NCBI GenBank assembly: GCA_026214975.1
Contig: CM047805.1
Coordinates: 4,216,001-4,280,000, forward strand
Direction of reading: 5' to 3'
Length of the DNA stretch: 64,000 bases
From: Gentiana macrophylla
Lineage: Eukaryota; Streptophyta; Magnoliopsida; Gentianales; Gentianaceae
Positions 11,090 to 21,497 of this stretch are shown one piece after another. Below the pieces are notes generated by a model. That model was not told the DNA's origin. It searched no databases and saw nothing but the letters and a program-made list of their open reading frames with translations. Made by a program: the position numbers and the translations under genes. The first letter of the stretch is position 1. Each line of letters begins with the position of its first letter.

Positions 11090-11600
11090 TCTTTAACTCT
11101 ACCCTAAGCCTTTTTTTCACAACTGAAGGCATTATCCATGAATCTTCCTGTGTGCACACCCCACAACAAAATGGGGTGGCTGAAAGGAAAAATGGCCATC
11201 TCTTAAATATCACTAGAACGCTCCTATTTCAAAAGAATGTTCCAAAACACTACTGGGGTGAAGCCTTGTTGACATCTGCCTACTTGATAAACAAAAACCC
11301 TAGGGAACCTAAGTCCTACAGAAATCCTATCCTGATTTTCATATCTCCCAGGGTCTCACTCCTAGGATTTTTGGTTGTGTTGCCTTTGTGCATATATATG
11401 CACACAATAGAGACAAGTTGGACCCTAGAGCCCATAAGTGTATCTTTATTGGGTATTCACCTACCCAAAAAGGGTACAAATGCTATCATCCTACATCCAA
11501 AAGGACCTTTGTATCCAAGGATGTCACTTTTGATGAAGAAGCCAATTTCTACTCTAAGAATATCTTACCTATCCTCAGGGGGAGAATACCTACAATGATT
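11012..11600 (+). pseudogene. Copia B2 integrase fragment (right arm copy)
   Basis: The frame carries FFNSTLSLFFTTEGI, HTPQQNGVAERKN and YWGEALLTSAYLIN, then a 10-bp deletion shifts the frame. The original frame resumes in the overlapping reading (RDKLDPRAHKCIFIGYSP). It ends at the junction with B1 at 11600/11601. Confidence 0.85.
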
Positions 11601-12881
11601 CTAGATCTATAAAATGTATCTTTGTTGGATACTCACCCTTCCAACTAAATTAGAATGTTACTGTCCCTCTACAAGGAAGTTTTACAATTCTAAAGATGTT
11701 ACTTTCATAGAAGAACAACCCTTCTATGACACTAAACCTCAGGGGGAGAACTTTCAAGAATTCCATACTACATGGAATGTTGAGGGTCATACATCTGAGG
11801 AAACTCAAACTGATATCACTGATCACTCTCAAATTCACCATGAGAGTGACCAAAATGACTCAGGAAATGATGAACCTCCTTGTGAAAACACTGAAACAAG
11901 AAATGCTAATGAATCTGGGAACATTCCCAGTAATGAGATCATTGTGTACTCCAGGAAAAGGAAAGCTACCTCTCAAAATCCTCAAGAGGATAATTCTACT
12001 CCTAATACTTCAGAAGATGATCAATCTTCTGAAGAATCAAATCCTGAACAACAAAGGGATTCCACTACGTCCCAAGATGATAATCATGAATCTGACTCCT
12101 CAGGAGATCATGAGATTGATAATCCTATAAATGAGGAACCTATTGCAAAAAGAAAAGGGGTAAGAAGCTGCACTAAACACCCCATCTACAATTTTGTGTC
12201 TTATGACCACTTGACACCTAAGTACCAGGCATTTATAGGAAATTTGGATACCATCCAAATTCCAAAAAATGTGCATGATGCTATGAAATGTCCTGAGTGG
12301 AGGAAAGCCATAAAAGAAGAAATGGATGCCCTCAATAAAAATGGGACCTGGGAAATTACCAAACTCCCCACTGGAAAAAAACCATTTGGGTGTAAGTGGA
12401 TCGTTACCATTTAATGCAATGCTGATGGATCTCTTAATAGGTACAAGGCCAGACTTGTTGCAAAAGGGTTCACTCAATCCTATGGGATTGACTACTATGA
12501 AACCTTTGCCCCTGTGGCCAAGTTAAATACTATAAGAGTCCTAATAAGTATTGTTGTAAACATGGACTGGCAACTATATCAAGTAGACATCAAGAATGCT
12601 TTCTTGAATGGGGATCTTAAAGAAGAAGTGTTCATGAACTTACCCCCTGGTTTTGAAAACCCGGGAAGAAAGGGAGATGCTTGTATGTTAAAAAGGTCCC
12701 TCTATGGACTAAAACAATCCCCCAGGGCTTGGTTTGGAAGGTTCACTAAGTTTATGATTAGTCATGGCTTCCATCAATGCCACTCTGACCACACTCTTTT
12801 TACCAAATCCACTAGACCTGGGAAGCTGACCATCCTAGTTGTCTATGTGGATGATATCATTCTATCTGGAAATGATCTTCT

Positions 12882-14519
12882 GGAAATAAAAAAAATAAAG
12901 GCTTCTCTAGGAGCTGAGTTTGAAATAAAAGATTTAGGTACCCTCAAATACTTTCTGGGAATGGAAATTGCCAGAAATAAAGATGGTATCTCAATGTCCC
13001 AAAGGAAATATACTCTTGATCTTTTAAAGGAAACATGGATGTTAGGGTGTAAACCTGCTAACACCCCTGTTGAACCAGGTCTCAAACTTGGAAAGGAAAA
13101 AGATAGCCCCCTTGTAGACAAAGGGAGGTATCAAAGATTAGTTGGCAAACTTATATACCTATCCCACACAAGACCTGATATAAGTTTTGCTGTGGAAATG
13201 GTCAGTCAATTCATGCATAAACCAACTGAGAAACACATGCAGGCTGTGTATACTCTCCTCAGATACCTAAAGAAAAACCCAGGGCAAGGATTAATGTTCA
13301 AAAAGGATAGCTCAAGAGAGGTCAAAATCTATCTCGATGTCGATTATCTTTGGTGATATCACCGACAGAAATCTATCTCTCAGTTCGCGACTTTGCATTT
13401 GGGGAAACTTGGTCACTTGGAGGAGCAAGAAGCAGAATATGGTGTCTAGAAGTAGTGCAGAATCAGAGTTGAGAACTCTTGCTCTAAGTATATGTGAAGG
13501 CCTTTGGATCAGAAGACTAATGGCTGAGATTGGATTTCCTATTTCTACACCTATACAACTGCTATGTGACAACATATCAGCTCTTTGCATTGCTGAAAAT
13601 CCTACTCAATATGACAAGACTAAACATGTTGAAGTGGACAGGCACTTCATTAGAGAAAAGATTGACAAAGGGGACATCCTTCTTCACCATGTCTCGTTAA
13701 AGAAATAAAAAAAATAAAGGCTTCTCTAGGAGCTGAGTTTGAAATAAAAGATTTAGGTACCCTCAAATACTTTCTGGGAATGGAAATTGCCAGAAATAAA
13801 GATGGTATCTCAATGTCCCAAAGGAAATATACTCTTGATCTTTTAAAGGAAACATGGATGTTAGGGTGTAAACCTGCTAACACCCCTGTTGAACCAGGTC
13901 TCAAACTTGGAAAGGAAAAAGATAGCCCCCTTGTAGACAAAGGGAGGTATCAAAGATTAGTTGGCAAACTTATATACCTATCCCACACAAGACCTGATAT
14001 AAGTTTTGCTGTGGGAATGGTCAGTCAATTCATGCATAAACCAACTGAGAAACACATGCAGGCTGTGTATACTCTCCTCAGATACCTAAAGAAAAACCCA
14101 GGGCAAGGATTAATGTTCAAAAAGGATAGCTCAAGAGAGGTCAAAATCTATACGATGTCGATTATCTTTGGTGATATCACTGACAGGAAATCTATCTCTG
14201 GTTACTGCACCTGCATTTGGGGAAACTTGGTCACTTGGAGGAGCAAGAAGCAGAATGTGGTGTCTAGAAGTAGTGCAGAATCAGAGTTGAGAGCTCTTGC
14301 TCTAAGTATATGTGAAGGCCTTTGGATCAGAAGACTAATGGCTCAGATTGGATTTCCTATTTCTACACCTATACAACTGCTATGTGACAACATATCAGCT
14401 CTTTGCATTGCTGAAAATCCTACTCAACATGACAAGACTAAACATGTTGAAGTGGACAGGCACTTCATTAGAGAAAAGATTGACAAAGGGGACATCCTTC
14501 TTCACCATGTCTCGTTCAA
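12882..14519. repeat. 819-bp tandem duplication inside copia B1 RT/RNase H
   Basis: The segment 12882-13700 is repeated at 13701-14519 (for example gcttctctagg at 12901 and 13720). The copies are nearly identical except around 13330-13400 against 14148-14213. The junction joins the ctcgtt of RNase H to the a-rich ataaaaaaaataaagg of the RT. The period is a multiple of three. Confidence 0.9.
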
Positions 14520-14617
14520 AGATCAAATAGCAGACCTTCTTACAAAATCTGTCAGCAGCCAAGTTTTCCAACATCTTCACAACAAGCTTGGATGCATCAA
14601 CATTTATACACCCAACC

Positions 14618-14628
14618 TTGAGGGGGAG
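14618..14628 (+). other. Polypurine tract of copia B1
   Basis: ttgagggggag lies directly before the LTR start TGTTGAAA. It primes plus-strand DNA synthesis in copia elements. Confidence 0.8.
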
Positions 14629-14873
14629 TGTTGAAATATGTTGTTGTTTTTTAGTTCTTTTTGGTTAATTAGTGATTAAATATCTTTTGGTTTAATCCTA
14701 ATGTCTTTTTTCTTTCTCTGAACCTGTATGGCCAGATTTTACTGTTACTAGCCGTTGGTTACTTTTCTAGCCGTTAGGATCCTTTTCCTATTTATTCCAA
14801 GGATCTCTTGTAACCCGATAACAAGCTTGAATAAGAGTTTATACTTTTCTCTCCTATCTAGCTTATTTCTACA
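14629..14873 (+). repeat. 3' LTR of copia B1 (245 bp)
   Basis: The LTR begins TGTTGAAATATG after the polypurine tract and ends TTCTACA, giving TGT...ACA ends. It contains two agccgttgg/agccgttag motifs also seen in the B2 LTR (near 5960), consistent with related copia families. The matching 5' LTR of B1 is not in the window. Confidence 0.65.
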
Positions 14874-14903
14874 AGCAGGTTTTGGGGAGCTCATTTTGAG
14901 TGG

Positions 14904-15719
14904 CTAGGAGGATTTTGGCACTGATCTTGCCTTTACCATAATAGAATCTGCAATTGCCTCTTGAGACCTGGCAATCTCCAATGCCTTAATCATAGTTTTT
15001 GGATCCATAAGTCTAACCATAGGCCTAATATCATTTCTCAGACCTCCCACAAATCGTTTAATGTAGTAAGAGTCAGGGAGTTCCGGGTTCATATCCTTCA
15101 CCAATGATTTTAGATCTTCAAATTTGGATTGATAATCATCCACAGATCCCTACTGAGTGAGCTTCTCAAATTCGTCTAATACATCTTCCAGGGCCCTATT
15201 ACAGAACCTCCTACACAACTCCCTACTAAAATAATGCCATGAGACCTGTGGAAAGTCCGGTCTCCAACCACCATACCAAGCATCCGTTCTACCCTTCAGG
15301 TACAGTTCTACTATCCCCACCTTATGGTCATCGGGTGTCCGGTTAATGTGAAAATACCGTTCACACCTCTTGACCCACCCCCTAGCATCAGTCTTTATCA
15401 AAACCGGGAAATCAAGCTTTGGGTGTCTTACCTCATCGTTTCATCATAGTCCGCTTCATTAATTGAGATGATGGTGGATGTTTGGTGGTGCCGATGATGG
15501 AGTTGGAAGAAGGGGTGCAGACCTGTCTTCAACCGTGATTGCAACTTGCTCCTTTGCCTTCTGTGATTCCTGAGCTAGTATGAGCAGAGCATCCAGCTTA
15601 GATCGGACATCGGCCATTTCTTCCTTGATGTCAGACTTAAATCGATACAGTTCTTCATTGATCTTTGCCTGGGACTTTGGTATTTCTTCAGTGGATTTAG
15701 AACGGATATTATCAGCCAT
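14904..15719 (-). pseudogene. Ty3/gypsy gag fragment
   Basis: On the minus strand the putative ATG is at 15719, 18 bp past the primer-binding site. An N-terminal segment with a charged helix (about 80 aa) is followed after a frameshift by a retrotransposon gag domain (GWVKRCERYFHI, LYLKGRTDAWY, FCNRALEDVLDEFEKL) and, in a third frame, by QSKFEDLKSLV and FVGGLRNDIRPMV. Homology ends before 14904, next to the B1 LTR, so protease and pol are missing. The fold type is chromovirus-like gag. Confidence 0.8.
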
Positions 15720-15736
15720 GATGCTGGGGATCGATT

Positions 15737-15748
15737 GCTCTGCTACCA
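15737..15748 (-). other. Primer-binding site (initiator-Met tRNA type)
   Basis: The minus strand reads TGGTAGCAGAGC, two bases inside the LTR. This matches the usual initiator-Met complement of plant LTR retrotransposons with one change. Confidence 0.8.
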
Positions 15749-15750
15749 CT

Positions 15751-16048
15751 TGTCACGTTTATAAGTGTAAAATTGCGAGAAATGGAAGAAGCAGATCTAA
15801 GGGGAGGAAGAATTTGCGAGAAATTGAAGAAGCTAGAGGAAGAAGGAGAAGTTTGGGAGATGAAATTGATAAATTCTCATTTTTTTCCCATTACACAAAG
15901 ACTCACCCCTTATACACCTTGCACGCACGCACTGGATGCTAACAAACAGCAATTTAACAAAAAGCGATGTCACCTAACAAACTATGACATCATTTAGGTA
16001 AAATGAACTACTGACTCAAAAAAAGGAAACTTAGCTCGATTCGTGACA
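15751..16048 (-). repeat. 5' LTR of the gypsy fragment (298 bp)
   Basis: The ends are TGTCACG...CGTGACA, a 7-bp perfect inverted terminus, directly beside the primer-binding site. On the plus side it abuts the third copy of the fold-back arm sequence, which it appears to have interrupted. Confidence 0.8.
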
Positions 16049-16053
16049 TGCCT

Positions 16054-16687
16054 GCCTCTTTGTGTTTCGGCTCTTTGATACAATACAATCTCTTGTTTTT
16101 CTTAGTTTTATAAGGGACGGCTTTTTCTGTTTTTGCTTCGTTCTTTTTAATGTTTTGAGGTTTAGGTTGTTTTTCTTTATTCTGGTTCTTTGTACTTTGA
16201 ACTCTTGATTACTCGGTAACTAGCACCTTTCTAATCTATATCAATAAAATTCTCACTTTGATGTTAAAAAAGAATGTTCTGTGTGTTTATTTTTATTAAT
16301 TTGTGAAAGTGATAAAGGAAAAGAAAGAAAAATAAGGCCGAGGAGTTGTTTAGTCTTAGGTTCACCAAATTCTTTGATTTGTTAATCGGAATTGTTAGGT
16401 TGAGTATTTGATATATGAAGAGAACTTCCTGTTCCTTCTTTTTGCCAAGCCAAAGGGCTAGGGTAGAGGAAAGGGCTAGGATATTATTTTGTAGAGGGCT
16501 ATGTATAGAGTTTTTGGTGCATGGAACCATTTCAACGATATTCGGTGGCACCCATAATCGGGTCGGAGGCTTGTTTTGGTAAGGAGACTTTGCGCATACC
16601 ATGTGTTCGACTTAATGCTTTTAGGCAAGTTTTAGTTTGGTGAAAGCTTGCTTTTCAAGAGTTTGACAAAATCCTTAGTGTAGTGAA
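16054..16687 (+). repeat. Third copy of the fold-back arm unit (with LINE 3' tail)
   Basis: This 634-bp segment matches 10361-11011 with moderate divergence and several indels, including a shortened stretch near 16470-16500. It ends at the same agtgtagtgaa, after which it runs into unrelated sequence, not copia integrase. The locus therefore looks closer to the source arrangement. Confidence 0.85.
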
Positions 16688-18047
16688 TTTCGTCAAAGCA
16701 TGATAAAATGATTTTTAAGTAGCTATATTTAAATGTGCTTACAACCGAGACATGATATATAAATCATCATTTGAAAGAATATTACAACATTGGTTTGATT
16801 TAGTACCTATGTAGGATTCTAGTTTTTAAGGTATTTTCGCAAGTGCTTGATCAAATGACTTACTATAATGGTTTCCATGAAAGCATGGAAACAGACATTT
16901 TAAGCAGTTCTTAGTGATTGTAGTGAGTTCAAATGTGTGCTTAAAATCTGGGATACATGGTTAAAAGTGTTAGATTGGAAATTTCATCAAGTTCAAGTAG
17001 TTGTGAAAGAATCAGCTATTGTGGTTACTTTAAGCATTTACGGTTCAAGTATACAGGAATTGTGAGTTGATTTGATCAATAACTTGTTTTGAGATATATG
17101 GCATTGGTGCTTGGTCGGGTATTAAACTAAATGTGACGTATCATTGAGGGTCCCTGGTATCAGTGCATTCTTCTTTTTGAAGAAAACATTATGTCTAATA
17201 TCTTTTTTACTGGGGCGGTAAGGGTGTCCGTCCTCCCTTAGGAGGGAATATTTGTGATATGATATGTACCGGATACCGGGCTGGTTAATGTGTTCTCTCT
17301 TAGGAGAGAACATTTATGATATGATATGTATGTACAGGAGCTGTATAGTTATGGTCTTTCATCCACATGCGTAGTAGTGGATGTGTAATACCTTAACCAC
17401 GCCATTGGATATGTGAGCATTGTGGCTTTATGATTCATATGATTGCAAATAAAAATGTTAAATGTTAAGGCACCATGAAACATGAAAAATTAACTTTGTA
17501 TCATGATATGTGAAATGATTTTAGATACTATATTACACTATGTTTTCCTTAAAGTTTCAACGATTCTTTCCAAAATGGAGGCATGATTTGTTTGATTATG
17601 TTGAATGCTTTTATAACTGCTTTGACATTGTTAAAAGTAGTAAGTATGCATAGGCTTTGCCTACCCACCCAATGGTAGCCATTAGCACCCTTGTGATAGC
17701 ATGGTTCCCTTATGGAGCATTATGTATGTTCACTCCTTTTCTCTTTATCTTATTCAAATTTTTTAGTAGTTGTCGGGCAGAGAGTTGTTGATACAATAGA
17801 GAGAAGGCTTTGGCATCATATCTTCAGGTGCTTGATGCATTGAGCTCCCTTATGCATTTTGGTGAACACTTGTACATTTTGGGACCTGTTAGATAGTTGT
17901 ATTTTATATGGTCAACTCTTGTACTTGGTAATATAGTCATGGTATTGCGTTGCGGTGATTATTTACCTCCTTGATGGACTTTTGGCGTCCTTTTTTGTGA
18001 GATTTGCTTAAAATGTTATGACACAAATTTTTGGTCTCTCAGGTCTA
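16688..18047. other. AT-rich non-coding region upstream of the small gene
   Basis: No coding frame is seen. Two related 36-bp blocks (17233-17268 and 17295-17330) each start with a near-palindrome of the type ctcccttaggaggg and end gatatgatatgta. The stretch ends in an intron acceptor-like ttggtctctcag (18031-18042), which suggests that part of it is the 5' UTR intron of the gene at 18048. Confidence 0.45.
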
Positions 18048-18475
18048 ATGGCAAGCCACACTGAAAAGCTACCAGCATCTGCGGGTCCAAATCCAGCAAT
18101 AGCCTCTTGTCGGAAGAAGAAAAATGAAGAAGCAACCTTTTTGGAGGACGTGAAGGACCACATTGACGAGTTTATCCATGCATCCATGGATGAGCACAAA
18201 ACTTGCTTTCAGAAAACAATAAAAAAGGTTTTAGTTTTCATTAATGGTTTTTATTTTTTATATTTTATTCTTTGCGTATAAATTTTGTAACATCATTGAA
18301 TGAGGAAAATCCCTTGCAAATTCAGATGTTTGGCATGTCAAAGATTGTAGCAGATCGAAATGCAGAAGCATCAAAAGAGGGAAATTCTTTGCCGCTTCAC
18401 AAAGCAGCAGATCGAAATGCAGATGCATCAGGAGTGGAAAGTTCTTTGCCGCTTCGAACTACATTGTCAGACTAG
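18048..18475 (+). CDS. Small two-exon plant gene, predicted protein of 109 aa (function unknown)
   Basis: Coding exon 1 is 18048-18227 (60 codons) and coding exon 2 is 18326-18475 (49 codons plus TAG). The 98-bp intron has a GT donor after ...AAG (18228) and the acceptor attcag at 18320-18325, in phase 0. An upstream acceptor (ctctcag, ending 18042) just before the ATG suggests a 5' UTR intron. The protein starts MASHTEKLP, has a Lys-rich patch (CRKKKNEE), then an amphipathic acidic segment (FLEDVKDHIDEFI, MDEHKTCF) and MFGMSK across the exon junction. It recalls small conserved plant proteins with this central motif, but I cannot give a name. Exon 2 carries a 19-codon in-frame tandem duplication (ADRNAEAS / ADRNADAS, each ending SLPL). 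No stops or frameshifts are seen, and this is the only apparently complete host gene in the window. Confidence 0.7.
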
Positions 18476-20078
18476 GGTACTGATACTTACTATAACATGA
18501 TGTCATTATATATTTATGAATGATTGATTATAATGGGACTCGTTGTTTAATATGAGTAATGAATGATATGGGTCATAATCATTGTCTCAAAATAAATAAA
18601 TTGTAAAATAGAACGGGGTTTTACATTCGCATTACCATGTTATTCAAATGCGATATGATGAGATTGAATTTCGTCAATTTATAGTTGAACCCAAACTTGG
18701 GAGTGATCTGAGAATTGTGTTAGTCATTAGGCGGCCTGAATATTGTGTTATCTGAAAAGTCTTTTGAATGTTCAAAAAAACATTAAGAAAACAATAAATA
18801 TTCAGGGAAGGAAAATTCCTTGCAGGGCAAATTTAAACGACTTCCTATTATATTGAAAATTTTACTCTATACTTGTACAACTTTTATTTCTTCCCCTGTG
18901 TCTTCTTTCCCTTTACCGCTTCAAACATTCGACACTTTATGCATGCCACCCCCTTCTTCCACTTCAAGTCGCACATCTTTCAACCCCGGCAGGTTTTCTT
19001 TTTTCTTCATCGTTTAACCGCTGAATTATTACTGGCCCCAATAAAAAGGAGCTAGCTACATCCCAGTCCAAGCAGGGTGATTTGTGGACTTTCCAAGTGC
19101 AATAATATGGATGTTGATAAGACTCAGAGAGTTGGGATGCAGTAAAGTATAGAAAGAAGCGTCCCATGTCCTTAACACCCCCTCCTAATCTTACGGTTCA
19201 TTTCTTGTTCTGTAGATTATATTTAAGAAAAATTACTTCTATTTGTTTTTTCTTGGATTTTGAGGAATGGCGGACTGAATATGGAAAGATGGGTGTAGGC
19301 AAGCTACATGTAGTGGTAGTAGTAGGGAGGGAGAAGATACAAAAAGAAATTGATTGATAATCCTAGAAAGTTGTGGTTTTGTCATCTATTTCCGATTTGA
19401 TGATTTCATACGGCTGTGATTGAGATTGATCACGGAACGTTTTCATGTTCAGTTTCTGGATCGGAGGTAGTTTTGACTTTTGAACCGGGGGGAGGGTGAC
19501 TTTGTGGATGGGTGAAATGGACCTTCAACTTTTGACCTATGGGTACTAAAGTCGAAAGATAGAGTATTGTACCTTGTGCGATGTCCAAAAGACAGTGTCT
19601 GTGTCATGTTGATGTCTGATAACCGGAAAAAAAAAAATCGGTTTTAACCTAGATATAAATAGGTATAATAATAATAATAATAATACACTTTTACACACGT
19701 GTTCATCTCATTGGATTGTGGCACTAGCATCATCTCCTTACAAATTGCACAAAAAAAGATTGATCATCTCAGAGAGGATCTGCGAAAATTTGTAGGAAAA
19801 CGTCAACGGGTGTTAGACTTAGTGGGTTGAGGGTTGTATAACACCAACCAACCAAATGTTGAAAGAATATAGTTAAACGTGGTGGGTTCTGTATCATCGT
19901 CATAAAATAAGATACAACTGAATGCAATAATAGATTTAAATTCTTCGGTCATTCCTTAGTACTCTGTAGAATCAACATTGCTGCCATATGTAATGACCAT
20001 CCTTTTTTTTTATTTTTTATTTTTAATTTCGTTTATTGTGGGGAACAAAGATATATTCTTGCCCACCAGGTTGATATC
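18476..20078. other. Intergenic region
   Basis: I see no supportable gene. It includes the likely 3' flank of the small gene and a (TAA)n microsatellite at 19666-19685. A weak open stretch at 19260-19357 (WRTEYGKMGVGK) might be an exon remnant, but it is not recognised. Confidence 0.4.
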
Positions 20079-20675
20079 TCAAAAACGATCTGTTACTGTA
20101 CTTGTTTTTTTGGGGGTTTGCAGTAATTCATAAGTGAATTCCTCAACCAATAACCCCAAAATGGCAACCTCGAATTCAAAACATGTTTCTTCCCTTTGTT
20201 CTTGAAATCTCTTCCAATCATCCAGCTCGTACCTCATATCGAATTCTGCCATCATGTCGATGGTGTTTGATTTCTTCGCCTTCCACCAGTCCAGCTTCGT
20301 GCAAACTCTTCCGACAATAATCTCCCCGTTTTCTAGCCAATTATTATCGGTAGTAATCTCTTTTTCTTCATAAATCAATTCCGAAACCAGCTTCTTTATG
20401 TCACTTGATACCGTCTTCCTGTTGTTGTATTGCAAAATATCTGATTTGCTTAGTACTTCAGTCACATATGAATCATCAATGCTGTAAAGAGGCAATAATT
20501 CCTCATCATCTTCTTCACCATTCTCGTATTCTTCTTCTTCTTCTTCATCCTGCATTCTTTTTTCGAGCTTAATCGGGTCGAGTTCAGCAAATCTTTCGAA
20601 TCTAGAAAGCTTGTACAAGAGTTTCTCTTTAGCTCCTATACATTCACCAAAGAGCTTCAAGATTAGCTTATACAT
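20079..20675 (-). pseudogene. C-terminal fragment of a DUF4378-like plant protein
   Basis: The 198-aa frame has a short basic/hydrophobic start (LILKLFGE, YKLSRFERFAELDP), an acidic low-complexity run (about residues 43-60), then a segment like the DUF4378 C-terminal domain of plant TRM/LONGIFOLIA-type and related unnamed proteins: IDDSYVTEVL, IKKLVSELIYEE, GRVCTKLDWW, EETCFEFEVAILGLLVEEF. Family members are normally much longer. The reading frame stays open to the edge of the copia LTR at 20683, 8 bp upstream of the first ATG. I infer that the insertion cut the gene and the rest lies elsewhere or is lost. The domain assignment is from memory of the family pattern. Confidence 0.6.
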
Positions 20676-20682
20676 AGAAGAA

Positions 20683-21457
20683 TGTGTTGGTGATTATATC
20701 ACCAATGTGATTTAGTGTAATTGGATTTAGTTTGAGGTTTGGTGAGCTTGAAACAATCGATTTAAGTTAGGAAATGCGGGGTGCATGCTTATAATTGATA
20801 TTTACAAGCTTACGGAAGTGTTAGATCAAGTGTTGAACCAAAAACCGGATTCTGATACATATCCGTACGGATAGATTGAACCATCCGTACGGATGAAAAC
20901 TGCTAAATTGAAATCGGATACTGTATTTTATCCGCATGGATAGAGTATTTTATCCGGACGGACAGAGTACTTATCCGTACGGATATATAATGTATCCGGA
21001 CGGACAGGTTGCTGAATGCAAACTGAGTTTTTCAGTTTTGGAGCAGTTTTGGCGGTTTTGGTTGGTATCTTTTCAGGTTTTTACACCTTTAACTGACTCT
21101 GAAGGGTTGTGTATGGTGTGTTATCTTAGTATAACACTGCATATAAATACATAAACACTTGGTACATATTTTATATAAGAAATTTAACACTAAAAAGAAA
21201 TATTCAGTTTTCTTTGAATGTTCTTGAAACCTCAAAGTTCTTCACACAAAACTTCTAAACTTTTGTAGCTATCTTTCTATCTTATTGCCAAAGATCGAAA
21301 GGGACGTAGTTTTATCCCGTGATTATATTCGTGTAAATTCCCGGAGGCAATCTAAGGGAACGAATAATTTTCGCAGGAAAGAGTCTCTAACTCGACTCTG
21401 CGTTTTATATCAAGCTATCTCTTTTATTGTTTTGATACCATTGTTCTGATCAACACA
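20683..21457 (+). repeat. 5' LTR of copia element A (775 bp)
   Basis: The ends are TGTGTTG...CAACACA, a perfect 7-bp inverted terminus. The LTR holds six copies of a 14-bp CpG-centred palindrome (20860-21006) and a TATA box (TATAAATA, 21142-21149). gag follows at 21498. I do not see the standard initiator-Met primer site just downstream, which is odd. Confidence 0.75.
20860..21006. promoter_or_regulatory. Six-copy palindrome cluster in copia A U3
   Basis: TATCCGTACGGATA or close variants lie at 20860-20873, 20882-20895, 20929-20942, 20951-20964, 20972-20985 and 20993-21006. They end about 136 bp upstream of the TATA box, which fits binding sites for a dimeric regulator. The role is inferred. 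Confidence 0.7.
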
Positions 21458-21497
21458 AACTCCCCAACAATCTGCGAAAATTATTGTTGTTTGAACA

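Larger units (their letters stand above)
9925..11601. repeat. Right arm of the 3.4-kb fold-back
   Basis: This arm mirrors 8165-9855. Differences include a 10-bp deletion in the integrase segment near 11294 (the left arm has extra bases after YLINR) and scattered substitutions and small indels, so the arms are old enough to have diverged. The outer end at 11601 joins directly to copia B1 sequence, not to the B2 linker found beside the left arm. Confidence 0.9.
11601..14634 (+). pseudogene. Copia element B1, 3' part of pol (linker, RT, RNase H)
   Basis: From 11614 the frame runs through an acidic Ser/Asn/Glu-rich linker (residues about 25-190) into the RT (CKWIVTI). A single in-frame TAA at 12412-12414 follows, and the same frame then continues (AKLNTIRVL, VDIKNAFLNGDL, LYGLKQSPRAWFGRF, catalytic YVDDIILSGND). 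A frameshift near 13330 hits the RNase H motif. A tandem duplication of about 819 bp then repeats late RT plus RNase H. The last copy reads through KHVEVDRHFIREKI and ends at the polypurine tract. The element is non-functional. Confidence 0.9.
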
